A stretch of 64,000 nt of DNA from contig NZ_JALLIX010000039.1 in NCBI RefSeq assembly GCF_023242365.1, positions 1 to 64,000 on the forward strand, given 5' to 3'. Under the pieces are notes generated by a model that saw only the letters and a program-made list of their open reading frames with translations, was not told the DNA's origin and did no database searches. Source of the DNA: Pseudomonas sp. MWU13-2100 (GTDB lineage: Bacteria; Pseudomonadota; Gammaproteobacteria; Pseudomonadales; Pseudomonadaceae). Shown piece after piece: positions 26,253-35,081 of the stretch. The stretch's first letter is position 1. Each line of letters begins with the position of its first letter. A program made the position numbers and the translations under genes.

Positions 26253-27104
26253 ACGAAGCAACTGGCGCCCGAGCATCTCCACCATCGCGTCGAGCCCCGG
26301 TTCCAGACAGGCCGACGAACGCCAGAGCATCAAGCGAGCCGGTTCGATGGCCGGGAAGCCGTCCCGCTCATCCAGAATCCGCCAGCCTTCCGGTACCAGC
26401 CGGCGGGCGGTCACCCCGACCGTTTCACCGCCCTCGATGGCCACGCCGATCCCCCGCGGACTCTGGCTGGTGTAAACCACATGCCAGGAACGGCCAGCCT
26501 CGGCCAGGGCGTCGATGGCATTGGCGCGAAAGGCACAGCCTTCGGCATAGACCGCCAGCGGCAGCGACTGGTCGTCGGCCCAGGAACGGGCATCTGCAGT
26601 CACCCAGACCAGCGGCTCATCGCAGAGAAATTCACCTGGCTGCAGGTTGGCGTGCTGCACCCCGAGTACCAGGTCCAACTCACCGCGCTGCAAGCGCCCG
26701 ACCAGGGCCACCGAGGCTTCGCAGCAAACGTCCGGACGGACCTTGGGAAAGTGTTCGCGAAAATCGCGCAAGACTGCGGCCAGGCAATATTGCGCGTAAT
26801 CCTCGGGCATCCCGACATGGATGCAGGCGAGGTCATTGGGTAGATGGGCGGCGTTGATCGCCTCGTTGTGCAGCTTGAGGATGCGCCGCGCATAGATCAG
26901 GAAGGTCTCGCCGCTGGGGGTCAGGCTGATACTGCGGCTGGTGCGGTGGATCAACGGCGTGCCCACCACCTCTTCCAGCCGTTGCAGGCTCTGGCTGATG
27001 GTCGACTGGGTTTTATGCAGGCGCGCGGCCGCCGCCGAAAACCCCTGGCATTCAATAATGGCGACAAACACCTTGAGCAATGTTCCGTCCAGATGACCTG
27101 ACAT
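26193..27104 (-). CDS. LysR-type regulator divergent from the oxygenase operon
   Basis: This 303-residue LysR protein has the winged helix in LLKVFVAIIECQGFSAAAARLHKTQSTISQSLQRLE (8-43 region) and a standard effector domain. The ATG at 27104 follows GGGAG; 22 codons upstream are unlikely. It is divergent from the HalD/BesD-fold oxygenase gene with 139 bases between them, the usual LysR arrangement, and is the best candidate regulator of the oxygenase, M24 and ABC transporter operon. It overlaps the convergent MFS gene by 60 bases. Confidence 0.8.
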   Translation of the reverse strand: MSGHLDGTLLKVFVAIIECQGFSAAAARLHKTQSTISQSLQRLEEVVGTPLIHRTSRSISLTPSGETFLIYARRILKLHNEAINAAHLPNDLACIHVGMPEDYAQYCLAAVLRDFREHFPKVRPDVCCEASVALVGRLQRGELDLVLGVQHANLQPGEFLCDEPLVWVTADARSWADDQSLPLAVYAEGCAFRANAIDALAEAGRSWHVVYTSQSPRGIGVAIEGGETVGVTARRLVPEGWRILDERDGFPAIEPARLMLWRSSACLEPGLDAMVEMLGRQLLRSDRFLEQRSTALVASHDLQ

Positions 27105-27243
27105 AACTATCGCTCCCACCGATGGATTCGATCGTAACTCATCATTTCTATTATTCCTGTTTTTAAGCAACTATCGATTCAACGCCGAGACAACTTCGAA
27201 CCTTGCACTGGCGACCAATGATCGTTAACTTCAGGAGCCCGAA

Positions 27244-28125
27244 ATGAGCCTTCAACTTGCCGATGCCGAAGTCGGTGATATCTGCGATATCGTCAACACC
27301 GAACGTTATCCCATTCATGATTCGGGCCATGTCCAATTACAGGCGCTGATCGATCACGCCCGCGCCGAACTGGCCGTCGACGGTTGCTGCCTGCTGAAGA
27401 ACTTCCTGCGCCCCGAAGTGCTGGAACAGGCCCGCCTCGAAGGCCAGGCACTCTCGGACAAGACGTTTTATTCGGTACGCAAGGTCAACGCCTACTTCAC
27501 CGAAGACGATCCCTCGCTGCCGGCCGAAGACCCGCGCCGCACCTTCATGGAGCGCACCAGCGGCTTCGTGACGCGCGACATGATCGCCCCGGACGCGATT
27601 ATTCACCGGCTCTACGTCTCGCCGATGATGAAACGTTTCATTGGCGCCTGTCTGGGGGAACCGGAGATTTTCGAATACGCCGACCCCTTTGCCGGCCTGG
27701 TGATCAACGTGATGCCGGAGGGCACCCAGCAGCCGTGGCACTTCGACACCAACGAATTCATCGTCAGCATGATGACCCAGAAGCCCGAGGCCGGCGGCCT
27801 GTTCGAGTACGCGCCGATGATCCGCTCGCGCACGGCGGAAAACCTCGGCGCGGTGGGCCAGGTGGTACGGGGCGAGGATCGCAGCCGGGTGAAATACCTG
27901 GAACTCAATCCCGGTGACCTGCAGATCTTCAAGGGCCGCTTTTCGGTGCACCGGGTGACCCGTGTCGAAGGCGCAATCGAGCGCAATACCGCGATCTTCG
28001 CCTACTCGGAAAAGCCCGGAATCATTGGCCGCGCCGAACGCACCAAGCAGCTCTACGGGCGGCTCTCCGAAGCCCATCTGCAAGCCGAACGCAGCCGGGT
28101 GCGCAGCGACCAATTGCTCGACTGA
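27244..28125 (+). CDS. Fe(II)/2-oxoglutarate oxygenase of the HalD/BesD halogenase fold, with hydroxylase-type HxD
   Basis: This 293-residue protein shows the facial triad His166-x-Asp168 (PWHFDTNEF) and His236 (FSVHRVTR), with Arg247 (ERNTAIFAY) placed to bind 2-oxoglutarate. Overall it resembles the HalD/BesD group that acts on free amino acids. True radical halogenases of that group have Gly instead of the Asp to open a chloride site; here Asp is present, so hydroxylation, or oxidative demethylation, is more likely than chlorination. It is the first gene of an operon with a DddP-like M24 enzyme and a dipeptide-type ABC importer. The substrate is unknown, probably amino-acid-like. Confidence 0.72.
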   Translation: MSLQLADAEVGDICDIVNTERYPIHDSGHVQLQALIDHARAELAVDGCCLLKNFLRPEVLEQARLEGQALSDKTFYSVRKVNAYFTEDDPSLPAEDPRRTFMERTSGFVTRDMIAPDAIIHRLYVSPMMKRFIGACLGEPEIFEYADPFAGLVINVMPEGTQQPWHFDTNEFIVSMMTQKPEAGGLFEYAPMIRSRTAENLGAVGQVVRGEDRSRVKYLELNPGDLQIFKGRFSVHRVTRVEGAIERNTAIFAYSEKPGIIGRAERTKQLYGRLSEAHLQAERSRVRSDQLLD

Positions 28126-28242
28126 ACACACGGGCTCCTACAGGTTTCGTTGCGCCTTCGAGACGCCGCCACGCCCAGAAAGCACCTCAGTGCTCACAAG
28201 AACCTATTTTCATCACCGACCGGTATCAGCGAGGAACACCCC

Positions 28243-29469
28243 ATGAGTCTTTCCGGCCCCAACCGCCACCCCGCCGACTGCGAACCCACCTACGCCGAGA
28301 TCCAGCAGATCCAGCTGGACCGCCTGCAACGGGTGCGCAACGAGCTGAAAAAGCGCGACTACGCCGCCTGTGTGCTGTTCGACCCGACCCATATGCGCTA
28401 CGCCACCGGTTCGCGCAACATGCAGGTGTACTCGGCACGCAACCCGGCCCGCTACGCCTTTATCCCCGCCGAAGGCCCGGTGGTGGTCTTCGAATTCGGT
28501 GGCTGCCTGCACCTGGCCGAGTCGTTGAACACTGTCGATGAAGTACGGCCGGCCAAGGCCATCTCCTACTACTTCTGCGACAGTTTCCTGAGCAATGTCA
28601 CCGCCGACTGGGCCGCCGAAATCGACGACCTGGTACGCCAATGCGGCGGCGGCAAGCGCATCGCCATCGAGAGCGCCACCTCGGCGGCGGCCTTCGAGTT
28701 GCAGAAGCTCGGCTACCAGGTCTTCGATGCCCAGGAACCGCTGGAACGCGCACGCTGCATCAAGGTAGCGAACGAGCTGAAGATGATCCGCGCCAGCCTG
28801 CGCGCCACCGAGGCCGGCGTGAGGCTGATGGAAAGCAAACTCCAGCCCGGCATCAGCGAAAACCAACTCTGGTCGCACCTGCACCAGCATGTGATCGCCA
28901 CCGACGGCGACTACGTGGAAACCCGCCTGCTGTCCTCCGGACCGCGCACCAACCCCTGGTTCCAGGAATGCAGCACGCGACCCATCGAAGCCGGCGACCT
29001 GGTGGCGCTGGACACCGATGTGGTCGGTCGTTTCGGCTACTACGCGGATTTCTCGCGGACCTTTCTCTGCGGTGAACAGGCCGCCACGCGCAAGCAGCAG
29101 GAGTTGTACAAGCTGGCCTATGAGCAGGTGCAGACCAATATGGAAATGCTCAAGGCCGGACGCAGCTTCAAGGAGTATGCGGAGCTGGCCTGGAAAATCC
29201 CCGACCACTACAAGGCCAACCGTTATTTCGCCCTGGCCCACGGGGTTGGCATGACCGGTGAATACCCCTACGTGGTGCACCGCGAGGACATCGATGCACT
29301 GGGCTATGACGGGGTCTTCGAGGCGGGCATGACCATTTGCGTGGAAAGCTACATCGGCCACGACGAAGGCGGCGAAGGGGTCAAGCTCGAAGAGCAGATC
29401 TATATCCACGAACACGGTATCGAGCTGCTCTCGGACTATCCGTTCGACCCGCGCCTGCTGCCGAGTTGA
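28243..29469 (+). CDS. M24-fold metalloenzyme closely resembling DMSP lyase DddP but lacking its general base
   Basis: This 408-residue protein has the creatinase/aminopeptidase P fold with N-terminal domain (1-175) and pita-bread domain. Candidate ligands are Asp257, Asp259, Asp269, His333, Glu368 and Glu383; their spacing equals that of the DddP ligands as I recall them (D295, D297, D307, H371, E406, E421), and the stretch ETRLLSSGPRTNPWFQEC (226-243) is DddP-like. The position of DddP's catalytic Asp377 is Gly339 here (HGVGMTGEYP), so DMSP lyase activity is doubtful. It may hydrolyse a C-N or amide bond, as ectoine hydrolase or creatinase do. GAGGAA precedes the ATG at 28243. Confidence 0.75.
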   Translation: MSLSGPNRHPADCEPTYAEIQQIQLDRLQRVRNELKKRDYAACVLFDPTHMRYATGSRNMQVYSARNPARYAFIPAEGPVVVFEFGGCLHLAESLNTVDEVRPAKAISYYFCDSFLSNVTADWAAEIDDLVRQCGGGKRIAIESATSAAAFELQKLGYQVFDAQEPLERARCIKVANELKMIRASLRATEAGVRLMESKLQPGISENQLWSHLHQHVIATDGDYVETRLLSSGPRTNPWFQECSTRPIEAGDLVALDTDVVGRFGYYADFSRTFLCGEQAATRKQQELYKLAYEQVQTNMEMLKAGRSFKEYAELAWKIPDHYKANRYFALAHGVGMTGEYPYVVHREDIDALGYDGVFEAGMTICVESYIGHDEGGEGVKLEEQIYIHEHGIELLSDYPFDPRLLPS

Positions 29470-29804
29470 ACCCTGCGGCATGGATTCGTGAAACCACCAG
29501 GAGCGTGTCTGGCGCGGGCGGACAATCAGTAATGTGCGTTTTAGGAATTTTCCTACGCTGAATTTATCGTTTGTTCATCCGCAGCCAGATGACAAAACTG
29601 CGAGCATCTCAAATAAAAACAACACGAGAACCGCACCATGTCCTATCCCACGTCCCGCCTCCTGAATGCTCCGCGCTTTGATCTGCCGTCGACGTTTTGC
29701 CTGACCGATCACGGGTCCGCCCTGGATCGCCAGCGCTAGCTGCCAACCCTCTGTTCGCAGTGGCACCCAAAAGACGCACTTACGCCCCAGTATCGGAGAG
29801 GCTC
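29470..29804. other. Intergenic region with a possible 33-codon upstream ORF
   Basis: A gap of 335 bases between the M24 gene and the substrate-binding protein gene. An ATG at 29638 opens a frame of 33 residues to TAG at 29739 (MSYPTSRLLNAPRFDL at its start). Its ribosome binding site is weak and no homologue is recalled, so it may be a leader peptide or chance. AT-rich sequence at 29540-29640 could hold a separate promoter for the transporter genes. Confidence 0.3.
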
Positions 29805-31439
29805 ATGAAAGACCTGACTACCCTGGACGGCTCCGCGCCGCATCCAGCCGTGGATGACCTGTGCACCCAAGCCAAGCGCGGCCAGATCAGCCGCCGGCAA
29901 TTCCTCCACACCGCCACCCTGCTCGGTATCACCGCTGCCAGCGCCGGCAGCTTCCTCGGCCCGGTGCTGTTCGGTGATTCGGCCCAGGCCGCCGAGCTCG
30001 CCACCCCACGCGGCGGCGGCAGTCTGCGCTTTGCCTGCGCGATCCAGGAAATCCAGGACCCGATGCTCATCACCTGGATCGAAGCCTCGAACCTGATGCG
30101 CAACAGCCTGGAATACCTGACCTGGGTCGATGCGCAGAACATCACTCATCCCTACCTCGCCGAAAGCTGGAAGCCCTCGGACGACCTCAAGGAGTGGACC
30201 TTCAACCTGCGCCAGGACGTCAAGTGGAGCAACGGCGACGCTTTCAACACCGACGACGTCGAACACAACTTCCAACGCTGGACCGGCGCCGAGTCCAAGT
30301 CGGTCAATCGCACCGCGTTCCAGGACATCGCTTCATTCGAAAAACTCGGGCCTTACCAGTTCAAGCTGGTGCTCAAGCGGCCGATCCTGGCAATTCCGGA
30401 AATGCTCAACGCCTTCACCTGCGCCATCGTCCATCGCAGCTTCAAGGCCGGTGACGACTGGTCGAAAAACCCGCTCGGCACCGGTCCTTTCGCGCTCACC
30501 TCGTTCGCCGTGAACAAGCAAGCCACCTTCGCCAAACGCGCCGACTACTGGGGCAAGCCGGCCTACCTGGATGAGCTGCGGTATGTCGACATGGGCACCG
30601 ACGTGTCCACCCAACTGGCCGCCCTGCAAGCCGGGCAAGTCGACGTGCTGTACCGCGTCACCGTGGCCGAACTGGACCTGGCCAAGCGCCTGCCCAACGC
30701 CAAGCTGCTGACCTGCAAATCGGCGCAGACCGTGGTGATGCGCATGGCCGTGGACCAGAAGCCGTTCGACGACCTGCGCATCCGCAAGGCCGTGGCGCTC
30801 TGCGCCGACAACGCGCAAATGCTCAAGATCGCCTATCGCGGCATGGGCACCCTGGGCGAGGACCACCATGTGGCGCCGTCGCACCCGGAATACTTCCCGC
30901 TGCCCAAGCGCGCCCGCGACGTGGCCCAGGCCAAGGCGCTGCTGGCCGAAGCCGGACACCCCAAGGGCATCGACATCGACCTGATCGTCGGCAACACCCA
31001 GGGCCGCTACGAGCAGGACACCGCGCAGATCCTCCAGCAGAACTGCCTGGAAGCCGGCATCCGCATCAACCTCAAGGTGATTCCCGCCACCCAGTACTGG
31101 CCGATCTGGGACAAGGCCGCCTTCAGCCTCACCTACTGGGCCCATCGCCCGCTGGGGGTGATGTCCCTGGAATTGGCCTACCGCGGCGGCGGTGCCTGGA
31201 ACGAAAGCCACTACCACGACCCGGCCTTTGATGCCGCCCTGGACAAGGCCATGGGCATCGTCGATCCGAAACAGCGCGCCCTGGCGATGCAAAGTGTGGA
31301 GCAGATCCTCCAGGACGCCTGCGTCATCATCCAGCCGTTCTGGGCCGACAAGTTCACCGCCACGTCACAGAAGGTCCAAGGCTTCCAGGTCCACCCATCG
31401 GACTTCTACCCGATGAACGAAACCTGGCTCAGCGCCTGA
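29805..31439 (+). CDS. ABC transporter periplasmic substrate-binding protein, dipeptide family, Tat-type signal
   Basis: This 544-residue SBP_bac_5 (DppA/OppA family) protein binds the imported compound in the periplasm. A long N-region precedes the twin-arginine motif SRRQFL (29-34) and hydrophobic core, with cleavage near DSAQAAE (about 57-62), so export by the Tat route is predicted. Family features include EYLTWVDAQNITHPYLAESW and WTFNLRQDVKWSNGDAFN. GGAGAG precedes the ATG at 29805. It is followed by two permeases and a fused ATPase, a complete importer. Confidence 0.85.
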   Translation: MKDLTTLDGSAPHPAVDDLCTQAKRGQISRRQFLHTATLLGITAASAGSFLGPVLFGDSAQAAELATPRGGGSLRFACAIQEIQDPMLITWIEASNLMRNSLEYLTWVDAQNITHPYLAESWKPSDDLKEWTFNLRQDVKWSNGDAFNTDDVEHNFQRWTGAESKSVNRTAFQDIASFEKLGPYQFKLVLKRPILAIPEMLNAFTCAIVHRSFKAGDDWSKNPLGTGPFALTSFAVNKQATFAKRADYWGKPAYLDELRYVDMGTDVSTQLAALQAGQVDVLYRVTVAELDLAKRLPNAKLLTCKSAQTVVMRMAVDQKPFDDLRIRKAVALCADNAQMLKIAYRGMGTLGEDHHVAPSHPEYFPLPKRARDVAQAKALLAEAGHPKGIDIDLIVGNTQGRYEQDTAQILQQNCLEAGIRINLKVIPATQYWPIWDKAAFSLTYWAHRPLGVMSLELAYRGGGAWNESHYHDPAFDAALDKAMGIVDPKQRALAMQSVEQILQDACVIIQPFWADKFTATSQKVQGFQVHPSDFYPMNETWLSA

Positions 31440-31512
31440 TCCGACCTCTGAAACAATGAGCTCGCCCACCCCGTGCGGCGAGCCGGCAACTGTATAGCCG
31501 GAGCATGCAAAC

Positions 31513-32466
31513 ATGGCTGATTTTCTGTGGCGCAAGCTACTGGCCCTGGCAGCGACTTTATTGTCGGTGTCACTGATCGTTTTTTTCGCCCTGGAGCTGA
31601 ACATCGAGGACGTCGCGATCAACGTCCTCGGTCCCTACTCCGCCGCCGACCAACGCGCCGCCTGGCTCACCGAGCACGGCTACGACCAGCCGTTCCTGTG
31701 GCGCTACCTGATCTGGCTGAAGGACTTCGTCAGCGGCCACTGGGGCACCTCGGTGCACTTTCGCGAGCCGGTGATGGACCTGCTGCTGCCCAACCTGGGA
31801 CAGACCCTGATGCTCGCCGGTCTCGCCTTGCTGATCATGGTCCCCGTGGCCCTGACCCTCGGCGTGCTGGCCGGGATTCGCCAGGGTTCGCTGCTGGACC
31901 GCCTGGTGTCGTTCCTGTCCATCGTCACCACCTCGATCCCGGACTTCGCCAGTGCGGTGTTCGTCTCGGCGATCTTCGTCTTCTGGCTCAACTGGCTGCC
32001 GGGCGTAAGCAGCATGAGCGACGGTTTCAGCGCCCTGCAACTGGCGATGCCGCTGATGGTGCTGTGCCTGTTCGGCGTCGGCTACCTGGCGCGGATCACC
32101 CGCGCCTCGATGGTCGAAGTGATGCAGGCGCCGTACATCCGTACCGCCCGCCTCAAGGGCGCCTCGACGGCGCGTATCGTGCTGCGCCATGCGCTGCGCA
32201 ATGTGCTGATCGCGCCGATCACGGTGATCATGCTGTACATCCCGTGGCTGCTGTCCAACGTCATCGTGGTCGAGGTGTTCTTCGCCTACAAGGGCTTCGG
32301 CTCGCTGCTCTACACCGCCTCCCTGAACCATGACGTCTACCTGATCGAGGCCTGCGCCATGATCAGCGCGCTGGTGGTCGGCGCGACCAAGATCTTCTCC
32401 GACCTGGCCTATACCTGGCTCAACCCGCGCATCACCTTGCGCAGCCTCGGCGGGAGTGCCCGATGA
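31513..32466 (+). CDS. ABC transporter permease, DppB type
   Basis: This 317-residue inner-membrane permease has six hydrophobic segments and the EAA coupling loop around MQAPYIRTARLKGASTARIV (about 205-225). It begins 73 bases after the binding-protein stop and overlaps the next permease by four bases (ATGA), showing one transcript. With the DppC-type partner it forms the membrane channel of the importer. Confidence 0.87.
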   Translation: MADFLWRKLLALAATLLSVSLIVFFALELNIEDVAINVLGPYSAADQRAAWLTEHGYDQPFLWRYLIWLKDFVSGHWGTSVHFREPVMDLLLPNLGQTLMLAGLALLIMVPVALTLGVLAGIRQGSLLDRLVSFLSIVTTSIPDFASAVFVSAIFVFWLNWLPGVSSMSDGFSALQLAMPLMVLCLFGVGYLARITRASMVEVMQAPYIRTARLKGASTARIVLRHALRNVLIAPITVIMLYIPWLLSNVIVVEVFFAYKGFGSLLYTASLNHDVYLIEACAMISALVVGATKIFSDLAYTWLNPRITLRSLGGSAR

Positions 32467-33299
32467 ATCTTCTGCATGCTTTCAAGAACCCCTTGGCGGC
32501 CCTGGGCCTGTGCCTGGTGGGCGGCTGGGTGATCCTCGGGATCTTCGCCCCGTGGCTGGCGCCCCATGACCCGCTGGAAAGCTTCACCCCGCTGCTGACG
32601 CCGTTCAGCGACGACGGCAGCGGCCAGACCTTCCTGCTCGGCACCGATGTACTGGGCCGCGATATTCTCTCGCGGCTGATCTGGGGCACCCGCACGGTGC
32701 TGCTCTGGTCGACCCTGGCGACCCTCACCGCGTTTGCCTTCGGCATCGCCATGGGCCTGTGCGCCGGCTACTTCAATGGCTGGGTCGACTCGGTCCTGTC
32801 CTATATCGCCGACACCGTGCTGTCGTTCCCGGTGCTGGTGCTGTACATCGTGATCATCATCGCCCTCGGCGCCTCGGCGCTGAACATCCTGATCGCGGTG
32901 ACCTTCACCAGCGCCCCGGCGATCTTCCGGATCATGCGCGCCCTGACCATGGACCTGCGTTCACGCGACTATGTACTCAGCGCCATCACCCAGGGCGAAG
33001 GCGCGCTACGGATCATGACCGTGGAAATCCTGCCGAACTGTGGCGGCCCGCTGATCGTCGATTTCTGCCTGCGCATCGGCTACACCGCGATCATGATCGG
33101 TGCCCTCGGCTTCCTCGGCCTCGGCCTGCCACCGCCGACCCCGGACTGGGGCGGCATGATCAACGAAGGCCGCAGCATGGCCATCGCCTTCCCGCACCTG
33201 GTGATCTTCCCGTGCATTGCCATCTCCACCCTGATGCTCGGCCTCAGCCTGCTGGCGGACGGCCTGGACGAACACGCCCAGAAAGGCACAAGGAGTTGA
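32463..33299 (+). CDS. ABC transporter permease, DppC type
   Basis: This 278-residue permease carries the DppC signature LGTDVLGRDILSRLIWGTR (about 60-78) and an EAA loop near DLRSRDYVLSAITQGEGALR (about 160-180). Its ATG overlaps the stop of the DppB-type gene and its stop at 33299 is two bases before the ATPase start. It is the second half of the importer channel. Confidence 0.87.
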   Translation: MNLLHAFKNPLAALGLCLVGGWVILGIFAPWLAPHDPLESFTPLLTPFSDDGSGQTFLLGTDVLGRDILSRLIWGTRTVLLWSTLATLTAFAFGIAMGLCAGYFNGWVDSVLSYIADTVLSFPVLVLYIVIIIALGASALNILIAVTFTSAPAIFRIMRALTMDLRSRDYVLSAITQGEGALRIMTVEILPNCGGPLIVDFCLRIGYTAIMIGALGFLGLGLPPPTPDWGGMINEGRSMAIAFPHLVIFPCIAISTLMLGLSLLADGLDEHAQKGTRS

Positions 33300-33301
33300 G
33301 T

Positions 33302-34942
33302 ATGAGCAGCCAACAAGTATTGCGCGTCGAGGGGCTGTCCATCGAACTGCCGCCAGGCGCGGACCGCCGCCATGCGGTAGAGAAGATCGACCTGGACGTG
33401 CGCAAGGGTGAAATCCTCTGCGTGATCGGCGAGTCCGGCTCGGGCAAATCTGTGCTCTCCGGCGCCATCATGGGCGACTACGCCAAGGGCCTGCGCCACA
33501 GCGAAGGGCGGATCGATTTCCTCGGCGAGGACATCTGCAACATGCCTGAAGCGCAGTTGCGCGGCCTGCGCGGCAACCGCATCGCGATGATCTTCCAGGA
33601 GCCCATGGCGGCCCTCAATCCGGCGATCCGTATCGGCCGGCAAGTGGAGGAGATCTTCGAGATCCACGCCCCGCGGATGGGCGCGGCCGAGCGCCGCGAA
33701 CGCATGCTCGCGTTGCTCGAGTCGACCCAGTTGCCGGAGCCGCCACGGATCGCCCACAGCTTTCCTCATCAACTCTCCGGCGGCCAATGCCAGCGGGTGG
33801 TGATCGCCATGGCCCTGGCGATGAACCCCGACCTGCTGATCGCCGACGAGCCGACCACCGCCCTGGACGTCACCACCCAGGCCCAGGTCCTCAAGCTGAT
33901 CCGCGAACTGCGTGGGCGCGGCCAGCACGGCATCCTGTTCATCACCCATGATTTCGGCGTGGTGGCGGAAATCGCCGACCGCATCGCGGTGATGGAAGGT
34001 GGCCGGCTGGTGGAGATCGGCGAACGCGACCAGGTCCTGCAGGCGCCCCGCCACGCCTACACACGCAAGTTGATCGCCGCGGTCCCGGCACTGAACCCGG
34101 AGCTGCATGCACCCTGCGCCGACGGTGAGATCGCCCTGCGCATCGAACACCTGAACAAGACCTACCACGTCGAAGGCCGCCAGGTCTGCGCGCTCAAGGA
34201 TGTCTCGCTGCAACTGCCACGGGGCAAGACCCTGGCGATTGTCGGCGAGTCCGGCTCGGGCAAGAGCACCCTGGTCAAGGCGGCGATCCGCCTGGTGGAC
34301 AGCGACAGCGGCCATGTCTGGCTCGGCGACAGCGACTTCCTCGCGCTCAAGGGCGAGGCGCTGGCCCGGGGGCGGCGGCAGATCCAGATGATTTTCCAGG
34401 ACCCCTACGGCTCGCTCAATCCGCGCCATCGGGTCGGCGACATCATCGCCCGCGCCGCGCAATTGCGCGGCCTGTCGGCCAAGGAGGCGTGGATCGAAGC
34501 CGGCGACCTGCTGGAGCAGGTCGGCCTCAAGCGCGACGCGCTGAAACGCAAGCCAAGGCAGTTCTCCGGCGGCCAGCGCCAGCGCATCGGTATCGCCCGC
34601 GCCCTGGCCATGCGCCCGCAGGTCCTGATTGCCGATGAAAGCGTTTCGGCACTGGATGTCTCGGTGCAGAAACAGGTGCTGGAGTTGCTCGCCGAACTCC
34701 AGCAGCGACTGAACCTGAGCATCCTGTTCATCACCCACGACCTGCGCGTGGCGGCGCAGATCAGCGATCACATCGCGGTGATGCGCCAGGGCGAAGTGGT
34801 CGAGTACGGCAGCGCCGAACAGGTGCTGTTGCAACCTCGGCACGCCTACACCCAGACCCTGCTGGCCGCCGCGCCCGGGGCTTCGGTGCGACCGCCAACC
34901 CAGGCGGGACCGGCAGCGGGCCTGAGTGCCGCCGGCGCCTGA
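33302..34942 (+). CDS. Fused dual ATPase of a dipeptide-type ABC importer (DppD-DppF)
   Basis: This 546-residue protein joins two oligopeptide-type ATPase domains that are separate DppD and DppF in E. coli. Domain 1 (about 5-270) has Walker A GESGSGKS and signature LSGGQCQR; domain 2 (about 280-530) has Walker A GESGSGKS again, signature FSGGQRQR and Walker B VLIADESVSALD. Each has a switch His (ITHDFG and ITHDLR). The fusion resembles GsiA and YejF. It starts two bases after the DppC-type stop. Ala/Pro-rich residues end the protein. Confidence 0.88.
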   Translation: MSSQQVLRVEGLSIELPPGADRRHAVEKIDLDVRKGEILCVIGESGSGKSVLSGAIMGDYAKGLRHSEGRIDFLGEDICNMPEAQLRGLRGNRIAMIFQEPMAALNPAIRIGRQVEEIFEIHAPRMGAAERRERMLALLESTQLPEPPRIAHSFPHQLSGGQCQRVVIAMALAMNPDLLIADEPTTALDVTTQAQVLKLIRELRGRGQHGILFITHDFGVVAEIADRIAVMEGGRLVEIGERDQVLQAPRHAYTRKLIAAVPALNPELHAPCADGEIALRIEHLNKTYHVEGRQVCALKDVSLQLPRGKTLAIVGESGSGKSTLVKAAIRLVDSDSGHVWLGDSDFLALKGEALARGRRQIQMIFQDPYGSLNPRHRVGDIIARAAQLRGLSAKEAWIEAGDLLEQVGLKRDALKRKPRQFSGGQRQRIGIARALAMRPQVLIADESVSALDVSVQKQVLELLAELQQRLNLSILFITHDLRVAAQISDHIAVMRQGEVVEYGSAEQVLLQPRHAYTQTLLAAAPGASVRPPTQAGPAAGLSAAGA

Positions 34943-35081
34943 CCCACGCGGCCCGCTACCACCTGGAGGCTGTTCGCAAGCTTCGTCGTAGCGGGCCCTA
35001 CCCCTTTCATCCAGACCGCGCTTTTGCCGTGGCCGGGATGGCTGTTGCCAACAATAAACCTAGAGAAGAGACGGAGCGACC

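Noticed and set aside
27244..28125. Calling the oxygenase a radical halogenase
   Set aside because: The iron ligand position carries Asp168, whereas halogenases of this group have Gly there.
28243..29469. Calling the M24 enzyme a DMSP lyase DddP outright
   Set aside because: The position of the general base Asp377 is Gly339, and there is no acrylate or DMSP gene nearby.
33080..34843. A 587-codon open frame on the minus strand opposite the fused ATPase
   Set aside because: Shadow of a GC-rich gene; the plus strand carries two complete ABC ATPase domains.
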